From the NCBI RefSeq assembly GCF_004322395.1, contig NZ_SCTW01000118.1, positions 1-64,000 on the forward strand: DNA of 64,000 bases. The letters are read 5' to 3'. The notes under the pieces were generated by a model. It saw only the letters and a program-made list of their open reading frames with translations, did no database searches and was not told where the DNA came from. Positions 1 to 9,547 of the stretch are shown in pieces. The DNA is from Methylobacter sp. GTDB taxonomy: Bacteria > Pseudomonadota > Gammaproteobacteria > Methylococcales > Methylomonadaceae. The first letter of the stretch is position 1; every line of letters begins with the position of its first letter. The position numbers and the translations under genes were made by a program.

Positions 1-148
1 CGGTTCGCGCATTAGGAAGACAACTGTGTCGCGTAATATTCAAAATGCTGCGAGATGAAAAAACCTACGAAAATAAATAATTTTATTTTTCGGTTGAAAA
101 TATAAGCGGGATGTTCAGGTCTTGCAAAGACACATTGGTGCGTGAAAA

Positions 149-320
149 GGGGTCAGGTTCTGAGGTATCCCCACAAAAAACAATCAATAATCAAAAACTT
201 ATATGAGATTCAGAATAATACCTGTTCCCTGGATGTGTGATTCAATTCGATTTCTTATAACCTACTGATTATAAATGATGATTATTAAAAATTCGTGGGG
301 ATACCTCAGAATCTGACCCG
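149..320. repeat. MITE-like element with ~25-bp terminal inverted repeats
   Basis: GGGTCAGGTTCTGAGGTATCCCCAC (150-174) is the reverse complement, with one mismatch, of GTGGGGATACCTCAGAATCTGACCC (295-319); AT-rich interior with no ORF. Confidence 0.75.
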
Positions 321-403
321 CTCTTCAGCTGAACGCCCCAAGGCTATGCTTTTTCATGAGCTGCAGTACGAATTGTATCTTATGAGTTGTTAAAGCAAAT
401 GCC

Positions 404-874
404 TCAATGTGAGGAATGTGGCTTTGATGAGTCTTTCATATCGTTTCTACGCAGAATATAACGATCTGCAAGTTTTCCAGTGATACGGTTACCATTGTCA
501 TCGAGCTGGATGAGCCTATTTTCTTCGACAGAATAATGCCGTGTAGTTGAGTTATCGCGCGGTGTTATTGAAATTGTGCTGCTTTTATCGTCCCAAGTAA
601 ATTTTCCTTTTTCCACAAACTCTCTTTCTGACTTGCCGACATATTTGGTAAGCAACATATAACTGTTATTTTTGTTCAAAGCGAGTGTAGTCTTGACTCC
701 CTTGCAATCATCACAGGGAGTAAAACCGTTATATACACCCGGCCATTCAATGCCATTTTGTGCATGATGAGTATCCTCATCCATTGTTTCAGCTGTTTCA
801 GCAAAGACAGGGTTGCAACCCAAGAAAATTGCGATGAAAAGAAAAAAGGTTAGAAGTTGTCTAGATGTCGGCAT
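404..874 (-). CDS. NlpE-like (copper resistance/envelope stress) N-terminal domain protein
   Basis: ORF with N-terminal signal sequence; motif GVYNGFTPCDDCKGVKTTLALNKNNSYML typical of the NlpE N-terminal domain. Confidence 0.7.
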   Translation of the reverse strand: MPTSRQLLTFFLFIAIFLGCNPVFAETAETMDEDTHHAQNGIEWPGVYNGFTPCDDCKGVKTTLALNKNNSYMLLTKYVGKSEREFVEKGKFTWDDKSSTISITPRDNSTTRHYSVEENRLIQLDDNGNRITGKLADRYILRRNDMKDSSKPHSSH

Positions 875-1060
875 GTTTGCTCCTTAATAAAACAACGGCC
901 ATGGTAAAGTAGAAAGGTTGCATTGTAAAACAGTGCCCCACCAGTCCTATCAGATATCGGCTTTGTAGATCGCTCGTTTTTTATGCCTGACATTCCCCAA
1001 GCTCATACATTGCAACGGTTTTTATGTTTAGCTATGATCGTTGTTCGTCTAATTTCAATA

Positions 1061-1639
1061 CTAATTTGATGTGGGGATAACTTTACGGAACGTTAAGTTG
1101 ACTCGTTCCTCCGTAACGCTTTGGTCGATTGGAACGCTATGTAGCCAATAATGTTGAAAAGCCGGTTGCATAAGCAGCAAGGTGCCTCTACGTAATAATA
1201 TCCGGCCGTTTTCCGAAGACTTTTTATGCCGGAATTCAAACTGGCGTTCCGCGCCGAATGTTAAGGATGCGATAAACGGTTGTTCGCCCAGTTCCTGTTC
1301 ATTATCCGAGTGCCAACCGACATAATCGTTTCCGTTTCGATACAAATTGACCAGTACTGAATTAAAGGGAAAATTTAAGTAAGTTTCGATTCGGTCTCTA
1401 ATCTCGGATAGCAACGGCGTCCATGATTGGGTTTGCAATAGGTTGTTACTATAGCTGTAACGTATTCCCGGATCGGCATGCCAAGTCTGTAATCTGGGCA
1501 GGGTAAATTGCCGCCCGGCGACAGCATATCGGTTATCGGGCCACAGATGTTCATGCAGAAAATGCCGGTAGATGCATTCGCATTCGGCGGCATCGTAAAA
1601 GTCTTCGATGATCTCAAGTTCGGGGCAGGACGCCATCAA
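1061..1639 (-). CDS. AlkB-like 2-oxoglutarate/Fe(II)-dependent dioxygenase
   Basis: NLYRNGNDYVGWHSDNE...IASLTFGAERQFEFRHK...LLLMQPAFQHYWLHSVP: HxD...H and R-x5-R type motifs of AlkB family. Confidence 0.85.
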   Translation of the reverse strand: MMASCPELEIIEDFYDAAECECIYRHFLHEHLWPDNRYAVAGRQFTLPRLQTWHADPGIRYSYSNNLLQTQSWTPLLSEIRDRIETYLNFPFNSVLVNLYRNGNDYVGWHSDNEQELGEQPFIASLTFGAERQFEFRHKKSSENGRILLRRGTLLLMQPAFQHYWLHSVPIDQSVTEERVNLTFRKVIPTSN

Positions 1640-1680
1640 TCTTAAGCTTTAGGTTGTGTTTTAATATGTGCAGTCCAGGT

Positions 1681-1703
1681 TGGGCAACGAAAAGCTGTTG
1701 CCA
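1681..1703. repeat. short hairpin repeat GGGCAAC-GAAAAGCT-GTTGCC
   Basis: Palindromic stem; related copy at 12214-12235. Confidence 0.45.
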
Positions 1704-1757
1704 AACCGACTCGGCTCGGCTGGAAAATTTCAATGTTTTTTAACATTTGAATGTACG

Positions 1758-2096
1758 TCATGCTAAGTTACTTCCTCGCTCACCGGTGCTGATATGCCCG
1801 CCTTCGTCAACATTGATAACATAGACCTTACCTGCGCCATGCTGATGAGTATTGGCAACGGTCATGATGGCATTGAAAATAGTGCTCACCAATTCATCTC
1901 TGGCGAAAATCTCGATACGCTTTTTCGGCATGAACGGGGTGTAATCTTGTCCCTCGATAATTTTTTCACTGCCAAAGCCTTCGCAATCGGATACGCTCAT
2001 GCCGGGAAAGTGGGGTATTTCGAGCAAAGTCTGAGTTAATTTAGATAACATAAAGGGCTGAATATAAGCTCGAATTTCTTTCATGGCATGCCTCAA
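1758..2096 (-). CDS. PII-like (GlnB superfamily) protein at the end of a metal RND efflux operon
   Basis: MKEIRAYIQPFMLSKLTQTLLEI...; PII-like N-terminus and C-terminal ...VYVINVDEGGHISTGERG; 4-nt overlap with czcA-like gene; true start possibly 2084. Confidence 0.75.
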   Translation of the reverse strand: MRHAMKEIRAYIQPFMLSKLTQTLLEIPHFPGMSVSDCEGFGSEKIIEGQDYTPFMPKKRIEIFARDELVSTIFNAIMTVANTHQHGAGKVYVINVDEGGHISTGERGSNLA

Positions 2097-5000
2097 GTTT
2101 CATGTTGTTCTTCAAAATGGCGGTAGAGCGCCGGTAACATGGTCAACGTCAATAATGTCGCGGTAATAAGTCCGCCGATAATAACCACCGCGAAAGGTTT
2201 TGCGGTTTCCGAACCGACACCGGTTGACAGCGCCGCCGGCAACAGCCCCAGTATCGCCATCAGCGCAGTCATCACTACTGGACGCAAACGGCTGACAGAA
2301 CCTTGCAAGATAGCGTCTTGTAACGGAATGCCTTCACGCCTAAGATGATTAATCTGGGTTAGCAGGATAACACCGTTTTGTACCGCAATGCCGAACAACG
2401 CAATAAAACCGACTGCCGCCGACACGCTCAAGTGAATACCGGTCAGCAGTAAGGCAACTAATCCGCCAATCAGTGAAAAAGGCACGTTCATCACAATCAG
2501 CGATGCATTCTTGAGCGACTGAAAGGTCCAGAACAACAAAATAAAAATAAGCACCAAACTGACCGGAACAATGAATGAAAGACGCTTCATCGCGCGCTGC
2601 TGATTCTCGAACTGGCCGCTCCAAATAACTCTATACCCTGGCTCCAATACAACCCGTTCAGCGACTTTTTGCTGCGCCTCGGCGACAAAACTGCCTTGAT
2701 CGCGCCCGACCAGATTACATTTGATAGCGATGCGACGCATGCTGTCCTCACGACTGATACGCGAAGCGCCCTGGTTGATCTTGATGTCGGCCAATTCAGC
2801 CAAAGGAATGCGGCTGCCATCCGGAGACAGCACGGTAATATCCTCAATTGCCCCGACCGAATCGCGTGCCGGTCCGGCCAGCCGCACCGTCACATCAAAA
2901 CGGCGCTCACCTTCCAGCATCTGGGTAGCGGCTTTGCCGCCTATTGCCATGGCAATAACACTTTCCACATCGTTCATGGTGATGCCGTAACGGGCAATTT
3001 TGGCCCGGTCGATGGAAATAGCCATTTGGGCAAGCCCCGATTGCTGCTCGGCAGCCACATCGGTAGCACCTTCTATAGAACGAAGAATGCGAGTGATTTG
3101 ATTAGCTTTTTCCTGAAGAATCTTAAGATCATCGCCAAAAATCTTGATCGCAATTTCGCCTTTGACACCGGAAATAGCTTCTTCCACGTTGTCCTGAATG
3201 ACCTGGGAGAAATTGAACTGTAAGCCGGGAAACACTGCCAAGCGTTTCTGCATAGTTCCAACCAGTTCTTCCTTGTCTTTATAACGCCAAGTGTCCTTGG
3301 GCTTAAGATCGATAAGAACTTCCAAGTTATTGAAACCCTTGGGATCGGTACCATCCTCCGGGCGGCCTAACTGGGTCAGTATCGACTTGGCTTCGCTGAA
3401 CTCGCGCAAATGTCCTCGTATATCCTGTTCCAGCACTTTCGCTTTCGCTAATGAGACAGACGTCGGCAGCGTGATGGTCAACCAGATATTACCTTCATCC
3501 AGCTTGGGCATAAACTCGGTTCCGATCAACGGCGTTGAGGCCAGCGATAAAGCCAAGGTCAATCCTGCGCCAATGAATAATTCGCGGGGGTGACGTAATA
3601 CGGCTTCCAATGCCGACCGATAGCGCCGCTCCATACTTTCCACCAGCGGATTGTGCGATTCGGTAAGCCGGGGGCCAATCAGGTAACTCAACAGCACAGG
3701 CACCAGCGTTAAACTGATGATCAATGAGCCCAACAGCGCAAAGCTGAGCGTGAACGCCATCGGCGAAAATATTTTCGCCTCGACCCGTTGAAAGGTGAAG
3801 ATAGGCAAAAAGGCAATGATAATAATGGCCTTGGAAAACAGGATGGGTCGGGCCAACTCCACCGCCGTGATCAGCATGGATTGACGCATATGTGCGACAC
3901 TGGCCTTTTGGCTCATCTCTAAAGTCACTTTGACCATAATCGCCTCGACCAGCACCACAGCGCTGTCCACGATAATGCCAAAGTCAATCGCCCCGAGCGA
4001 AATCAGGTTCGCGGAAACATGCTCGGCATCGATCAAGATGAATGCGAACAACAGGGATAACGGGATAACGGTAATAACGACGGCCGAAGCCAGCGCTCGA
4101 CGCAGGAAAATAACCAGGATAGCTAAAATCAGCGTAGCGCCTTCCAGCATATTATGCTCGACGGTATGTACCGTATGTTGCACCAGATCTGTACGATCAT
4201 AGATAGGAATTATCTTAATGCCGGGCGGCAAAATATGATCGTTAAGACTCTCGATTTTTTCCTTCACTCCCTGCAACACCTCAATCGCATCCTTACCTTT
4301 GATCAGCAAGACCACGCCTTCAACGACATCGTCGCGCCCGTTGTAACCAACGATGCCGTTGCGCGGTTGCGGGCCTATCATCACATTAGCGATATGTTTA
4401 ACTAACACCGGCACACCGCCTCGACTGGCAATGACGATGTCGCCGATCTCATCAGCGGACTTTAATAGACCCGCGCCACGCACTACCAGCGCCTCGTAGC
4501 CGTGCTCGATATAACCGCCGCCGGTATTGGCATTATTGGCAGCGACAGCTTGGTAAACTTCGGGAAGCGTTAATTTGTAATCTCTTAGCTTGTTGGGATC
4601 AACCTCTATCTGGTATTGTTTAACGCCGCCGCCAAAAGCCACTACATCGGCTACGCCTTGTACGGTACGCAAGGTACGCTCAATCACCCAATCCTGCAGA
4701 GCGCGCTGTTCAATCAACGGATAGTTAGGCGCTTCAATACGATAACGATAAATTTCACCGACACCGGTGGTCAACGGTCCCAGCACGGGGCTGACCTCGT
4801 CCGGCAAGCTGGCGGTTCCTAACCGCTCTAGAACTTGCTGCCGAGAGAAATAATCCTCCGCCTCATCATCGAAAGTCAGCGTTACCACAGACAAGCCAAA
4901 AATGGATACCGAACGCATATTGATCAAATGCGGTAAACCATTCATTTCTTTCTCAATCGGCAAACTAATCAGCTTTTCGACTTCCTCCGGGGCTTGACCG

Positions 5001-5161
5001 GGATATTGGGTGACCACTTGCACGAAAACATTCTGTACATCGGGAAAAGCCTGCACCGGCAGACGTTCGAACGATATAACGCCGACGACGGCCAGCAGCA
5101 CTGACGCACCGATAATCAACAGGCGTTGCTGTAGGCAGAACGCAATTATTTTATGAATCAT
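2093..5161 (-). CDS. czcA: CzcA/CusA-family heavy-metal RND efflux pump
   Basis: 1022 aa, HME-RND hallmarks (FERLPVQAFPDVQNVFVQV, GAIDFGIIVDSAVVLVEA, 12 TM pattern). Confidence 0.9.
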   Translation of the reverse strand: MIHKIIAFCLQQRLLIIGASVLLAVVGVISFERLPVQAFPDVQNVFVQVVTQYPGQAPEEVEKLISLPIEKEMNGLPHLINMRSVSIFGLSVVTLTFDDEAEDYFSRQQVLERLGTASLPDEVSPVLGPLTTGVGEIYRYRIEAPNYPLIEQRALQDWVIERTLRTVQGVADVVAFGGGVKQYQIEVDPNKLRDYKLTLPEVYQAVAANNANTGGGYIEHGYEALVVRGAGLLKSADEIGDIVIASRGGVPVLVKHIANVMIGPQPRNGIVGYNGRDDVVEGVVLLIKGKDAIEVLQGVKEKIESLNDHILPPGIKIIPIYDRTDLVQHTVHTVEHNMLEGATLILAILVIFLRRALASAVVITVIPLSLLFAFILIDAEHVSANLISLGAIDFGIIVDSAVVLVEAIMVKVTLEMSQKASVAHMRQSMLITAVELARPILFSKAIIIIAFLPIFTFQRVEAKIFSPMAFTLSFALLGSLIISLTLVPVLLSYLIGPRLTESHNPLVESMERRYRSALEAVLRHPRELFIGAGLTLALSLASTPLIGTEFMPKLDEGNIWLTITLPTSVSLAKAKVLEQDIRGHLREFSEAKSILTQLGRPEDGTDPKGFNNLEVLIDLKPKDTWRYKDKEELVGTMQKRLAVFPGLQFNFSQVIQDNVEEAISGVKGEIAIKIFGDDLKILQEKANQITRILRSIEGATDVAAEQQSGLAQMAISIDRAKIARYGITMNDVESVIAMAIGGKAATQMLEGERRFDVTVRLAGPARDSVGAIEDITVLSPDGSRIPLAELADIKINQGASRISREDSMRRIAIKCNLVGRDQGSFVAEAQQKVAERVVLEPGYRVIWSGQFENQQRAMKRLSFIVPVSLVLIFILLFWTFQSLKNASLIVMNVPFSLIGGLVALLLTGIHLSVSAAVGFIALFGIAVQNGVILLTQINHLRREGIPLQDAILQGSVSRLRPVVMTALMAILGLLPAALSTGVGSETAKPFAVVIIGGLITATLLTLTMLPALYRHFEEQHET

Positions 5162-6327
5162 GGCTTGCTTTCTCCGCCTTTCTGTTCAGCATCCTGCTCG
5201 GCATCTTCCTCGGTGCGCAGCAGCAGGGCGCCATCGGCCACTAGTCGCTCTCCAGGATTCAAGCCTTCAAGAATCACAGCCTTATCCTTAAGGCGCAGAC
5301 CTGCTTTGACCGGACGTTTTTGATAATGCCCGTCACCGACCGCCACGAATAACCAATCGGATTGATCTTCGGTAAATAGCGCCGTTAACGGCACAACAAC
5401 GGCTTTATCATTCGGGGCGCTTTGCACCTCGATAGCTGTGTACATCGCAGGCAACAGGCGGAACTCGGGATTAGGCAAAGTGCAACGCACTTTTACCGTG
5501 CGCGTTGCTTCTTCGACCACCTGCCCGATATAACTGACCGTTGCGGTAAAAATCTCGCCGGGATAAGCCGGTACTCGCACCAGCACCTGCGCTCCGGCAT
5601 GAATCAAGCCAATGTCTTTTTCGAAAATATCCATCTGCACCCATAATCTGCCCAGATCGGAAATGACAAACAGCGGCGCACTCAGATCGGGCCTGACTTC
5701 CATACCGGGGTTGATGTTACGTTCGGTGACCGTTCCGGCAATCGGCGCATGCAGAACAAAGCGGTTATCCGTGCGCCCAGTACGCACACCCAGATTTTCC
5801 AATCTGAGTCGCGCCCGCTCCGCTTCGCTACGAGCACGCGTCAGATTATCTTGCGCCTGCTCCTGATCCTTGCGCGGAGCGATGCCGTTCGCATAAAGCT
5901 CCTGCATGCGCTGAAAAGCCCTGTGAGCTAAATTTAAGTCTGCCAGTGCTTCGGCATAATCAGATTGCGCCTGCCCCAATTCAGGACTATCCAGTTCCGC
6001 CAAGGCATCGCCCGCCTGAACATGGGCGCCTAATGCAGCGATAGTGCCGACCACTCGTCCGGCAATAGGCGAGGAAACCCGGGCGGTGCGGGTTTCGTCA
6101 TAAGTAATCTTACCCGTTACCGGGTCCATTAAAGGACGTCGCACCAATTCAACAATAGCTTCCTTGATATACGCACGCTTGGGCGAATCGGGGCTGAGTA
6201 TGACTTCATTCTTGGGGAGTGCCGTAATTTGACGTTTGGGCTCATTATTGTGCGGCTGACAAGCCAGTAGAGACAGACCTAGCAGTCCGATGATCAACAG
6301 GATCGGATCGAAAAACTTTATATTCAT
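5158..6327 (-). CDS. czcB: RND efflux periplasmic adaptor subunit (CzcB-like)
   Basis: Lipoprotein-like N-terminus, HlyD-type barrel-sandwich and hairpin sequence; operon position. Confidence 0.88.
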   Translation of the reverse strand: MNIKFFDPILLIIGLLGLSLLACQPHNNEPKRQITALPKNEVILSPDSPKRAYIKEAIVELVRRPLMDPVTGKITYDETRTARVSSPIAGRVVGTIAALGAHVQAGDALAELDSPELGQAQSDYAEALADLNLAHRAFQRMQELYANGIAPRKDQEQAQDNLTRARSEAERARLRLENLGVRTGRTDNRFVLHAPIAGTVTERNINPGMEVRPDLSAPLFVISDLGRLWVQMDIFEKDIGLIHAGAQVLVRVPAYPGEIFTATVSYIGQVVEEATRTVKVRCTLPNPEFRLLPAMYTAIEVQSAPNDKAVVVPLTALFTEDQSDWLFVAVGDGHYQKRPVKAGLRLKDKAVILEGLNPGERLVADGALLLRTEEDAEQDAEQKGGESKP

Positions 6328-7667
6328 AATTCGGCTTCTTCCCCATAAGCCATCAATAAGTCAGCCCAAGCGTTGCTACGGTTCTTCAAAGCGGCGTAAT
6401 AATCCAGCATCATTGCTTTGTAATTGCGCTCTGCGTCAATCAAGTCCAGCAGCCCTACTGCGCCTTTCTGATAAGCAATCTCCTGCGCTTTACGCAACAT
6501 TTCAATGCGCTTCACCACGGCTGTTTCAAAGCGTTGTGCAATAGCGTCCGCACTCTGCCATGCCGCCAAGGCTTTCATAACCTCGGCTTGCACACCCTGC
6601 TCAGTCTGTTTAAGGGCCAACTCGGCAGAATTTAAACCGACACGTGCTCTTGATATTTCACCTTCCTGGCGATAGAACAACGGCAGCGGCACACTGATGC
6701 CGACACCACCGCTATCCGTAAAGAAGTTACCGGGATCACGCTGGTAAAAAGCACTGACGGTCACATCGGGAATAGCCAGCCGATTTGCCAATGTCAGCAT
6801 TTTTCCTGCCTGTTCAATACGCACTCGAGCAGCTTGCAGGTCCGGCCGCCGTTCCAGCGCCTGTTTGACCAATTGATCTTGCCCTACTTTTGCGACACTA
6901 GGGGCTGCTTCAGGCCAAGCCTCGACAGCAGAGATTTCCAGACTGTTTTCAGGCCAGCCCAGCAATAGCAGCAGATCGGCGCGAGCCTGATTTAACGCAG
7001 CCTTAGCCTGATCTTGATCGCCTTGCGCCTTAAGGCTTTCAACCTCAATCCGGGTAAAATCCGTCGCAGAAATATCCCCCACTTTAAGTCTGGTGGCATT
7101 GACCCGCAGAATTTCACGATAGCGCTCGAAATTGTCGGTTGCCACCGTGGCAACTTTTTGCGCCAGCAGCAGACTGTAATAACTGCGCCGTACGGCATTG
7201 GTGAGCACCCGCGCAGTGTCTTTCAAATCAAGGCTTACCGCTTCGGTCGCCAGCTCGCTGCTTTCTATCCGTAACCTTCGTTTTCCGGCCGTCTCGATCA
7301 ATTGTTGAATCTGTGGCGATACCGCAGGCAACGGCGCGTCGCTGTATTGCTGATGAGACATCTGTGGAGTTAGCGACGAAATGGTGAAACTGAACACCGG
7401 ATTCGGAATCGCGGCCGCAATAATCTCTTGCGCCTGAGCATCATTAATATTGAAGTTTGCTGCGATCAAACTGAGGTTTCGTTGATAGAACAGTGCGATG
7501 GCTTGCTGTTCAGTAATGGCTAGTCCGGACCTTATCACCCCTGTTTCCGCCTGTAATGCCATCGTCCATAAAGTAAAAATCAGGCAAACTAAAGCTTTAA
7601 CATTTTCTCGATTTATTGCTAAGAACGTAAGCCGCAAAGGCTTATTCTTCATTGAGTAAAATAGCAT
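6324..7667 (-). CDS. czcC: TolC-family outer membrane efflux protein (CzcC-like)
   Basis: OEP domain sequence (ALERRPDLQAARVRIEQAGKMLTLANRLAIPDVTVSAFYQRD); operon overlap with czcB. Confidence 0.88.
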   Translation of the reverse strand: MLFYSMKNKPLRLTFLAINRENVKALVCLIFTLWTMALQAETGVIRSGLAITEQQAIALFYQRNLSLIAANFNINDAQAQEIIAAAIPNPVFSFTISSLTPQMSHQQYSDAPLPAVSPQIQQLIETAGKRRLRIESSELATEAVSLDLKDTARVLTNAVRRSYYSLLLAQKVATVATDNFERYREILRVNATRLKVGDISATDFTRIEVESLKAQGDQDQAKAALNQARADLLLLLGWPENSLEISAVEAWPEAAPSVAKVGQDQLVKQALERRPDLQAARVRIEQAGKMLTLANRLAIPDVTVSAFYQRDPGNFFTDSGGVGISVPLPLFYRQEGEISRARVGLNSAELALKQTEQGVQAEVMKALAAWQSADAIAQRFETAVVKRIEMLRKAQEIAYQKGAVGLLDLIDAERNYKAMMLDYYAALKNRSNAWADLLMAYGEEAEL

Positions 7668-8216
7668 TTCAGGAGATTAATTTATTTACCTTAGTATTAT
7701 TCTTAATTTTGGTGTTGATAGAACTATTAGGGTATCTGTCATATGCCTGTGCAACGGCCTGAAATAGTGAATTCATGATTTATCTCCGGTTGCAGAAAGA
7801 ATCAATCCGCAAGTTGTGTGCTGAAAAATAGCGTGAGCACGCTACCTAATCCGCTACGCTCAAACACTCAATTGACAACTGCAAAGAGCGTACTTGGGGT
7901 TGCCGCGACCATCGAATGCACCATGGAGTTCAACCTGGAAAGGTGGTGACAAGGTTGAAACTGAATCGCATGTGTCCACTGTTGCGGCTGACAATATTCA
8001 ATTCAGCGCACATTATTCAAGCACCGCTTTTTATTTTCACAATGTCGCCTCCGCAACAAGGCTGTTCATGTCGCCGGTATTGATACGCTTAGTTGACTGG
8101 CATCCGGTTTGTTTATTGCGTAACTACAGAATTTTCCTGATTGATTGCATGAGTTCATAATTTATGTATCGTAGAAATATTAAATGGCGATTCACTGATA
8201 TTGGTGCGGACATCCT

Positions 8217-8630
8217 TCAGTAATAGCATTCCTTTTTAATCTGTGAACGGTTTCTATCCCATCTATGGCTACCTCTTATTTTGCATTTTAGCCCTTCCAC
8301 GTCGAGCAACATCTCAGCCATTTTTCGATTAACGGCAATGACTTTTTCATATAGATTTATCGCTTCTTGGTTCTGCGATTTAAGGTCTCCCGCATTTTTA
8401 CCGTAAACATAGCTCTCTGACTCAAATTGGCTGAGAAGCTTTTTGTGTTCATCAACCTTAATCTGTATTTCGTTTGCCTCATCTTCAAAGTGTTGTGATA
8501 GCGCTACATGATGCGCGATTAAGTCGGCATTTAATGAGTGCGAATTCATATGGCAGCATGCGGAGAGCAAACAAACCAGAACTGGTAGTATCAATAATTT
8601 TGTTTTCAAGAGATTTATCCAATAAATCAA
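8217..8630 (-). CDS. hypothetical small lipoprotein-like protein
   Basis: ORF with hydrophobic N-terminus and LLSACC lipobox-like motif. Confidence 0.45.
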   Translation of the reverse strand: MIYWINLLKTKLLILPVLVCLLSACCHMNSHSLNADLIAHHVALSQHFEDEANEIQIKVDEHKKLLSQFESESYVYGKNAGDLKSQNQEAINLYEKVIAVNRKMAEMLLDVEGLKCKIRGSHRWDRNRSQIKKECYY

Positions 8631-9039
8631 TTATTGATCGATATGTTCATCTTTGTATTATGCAAGCCAATAAAGAATTGGCAGCACCAGCAAAGTGAAC
8701 ATTGTTGAAGACAGGATGCCCTGGTTCCTGATAGCACAGTCGAAACCACAAAGGCTGTCATCAATCAACGTTCAATGTTTTCCAGTTAACAATATTGGCT
8801 TTACCAGCTTAATGTGTTCTAAGATATTGATTTTATAAGTAGCGTTCTTGGTATCTGGAAAATTTTAAATGTTGATTTTCCCGATTTCCTGGTAAGTTTT
8901 GCATGTTGATTAATAATTAAAAATACAATATTTCAAACTAACTGCACAATACGTACACATGCATATACACACTATGGCACCTCGAAAAACCATCCTCCAT
9001 GAGATAATAGCCTCATCTCATTCCATCGGATTCTAGAGC

Positions 9040-9395
9040 CCATGATCAAAGAAAGCCTGTTTGCTGTTGAAGAACGAGAAACTAAGCTGAACAAGTTAGG
9101 TGATGTTCTTTAAATTCTGGACACACATGTCGATTTTACCGCTTCAGCGGCTGCGATTGATTTAGCGGCGCCAAGGCTCTGTCGAGAACGCGGAGGCCGT
9201 CCGCCGTTCCCAACCGGAATCATGGTAAGGACTATTGCAGCGACTTAAATTTCAACTGCTGGATCGCTTGAATTTTCAACGGCTCGCGGGTCTGGCATGG
9301 GAGCCAAATCCTTGATTGCACTCTTTTCCAGGCGTTCCATAAGCGTCTTATGGCCGCCACCAGTGAAACGCTATTTGAAGCCGAAAAGCAAATAA
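9040..9395 (+). pseudogene. degenerate IS5-family transposase remnant (N-terminal part)
   Basis: Interrupted translation: ESLFAVEERETKLNKLGDVL*ILDTHVDFTASAAAIDLAAPRLCRERGGRPPFPTGIMVRTI...LKFQLLDRLNFQRLAGL, matching the conserved start of IS5-type transposases but with stops/frameshifts. Confidence 0.75.
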
Positions 9396-9547
9396 AGGGT
9401 CAGAATAAAGAGGGCAGGTTACTTTTCGTCACACCAAGAAAAAAAGATGGGTCTTGAGTTGTGAATGGCCGAGTTTTTGTTTTAGAGGGGCGCAATGTTT
9501 ATGGCTCATAAGAGGCTGTCGGGCAATGCTGCGTCATTTGTTTTGGT

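Noticed and set aside
2669-3223. Long antisense ORFs inside czcA (also 4154-4405, 5422-5646)
   Set aside because: They lie opposite a well-supported conserved gene and look compositional; no family signature.
7894-8160. 88-aa plus-strand ORF downstream of czcC and minus-strand fragments opposite it
   Set aside because: No recognisable family, no clear ribosome-binding site, and several alternative frames are equally open; coding status not supportable.
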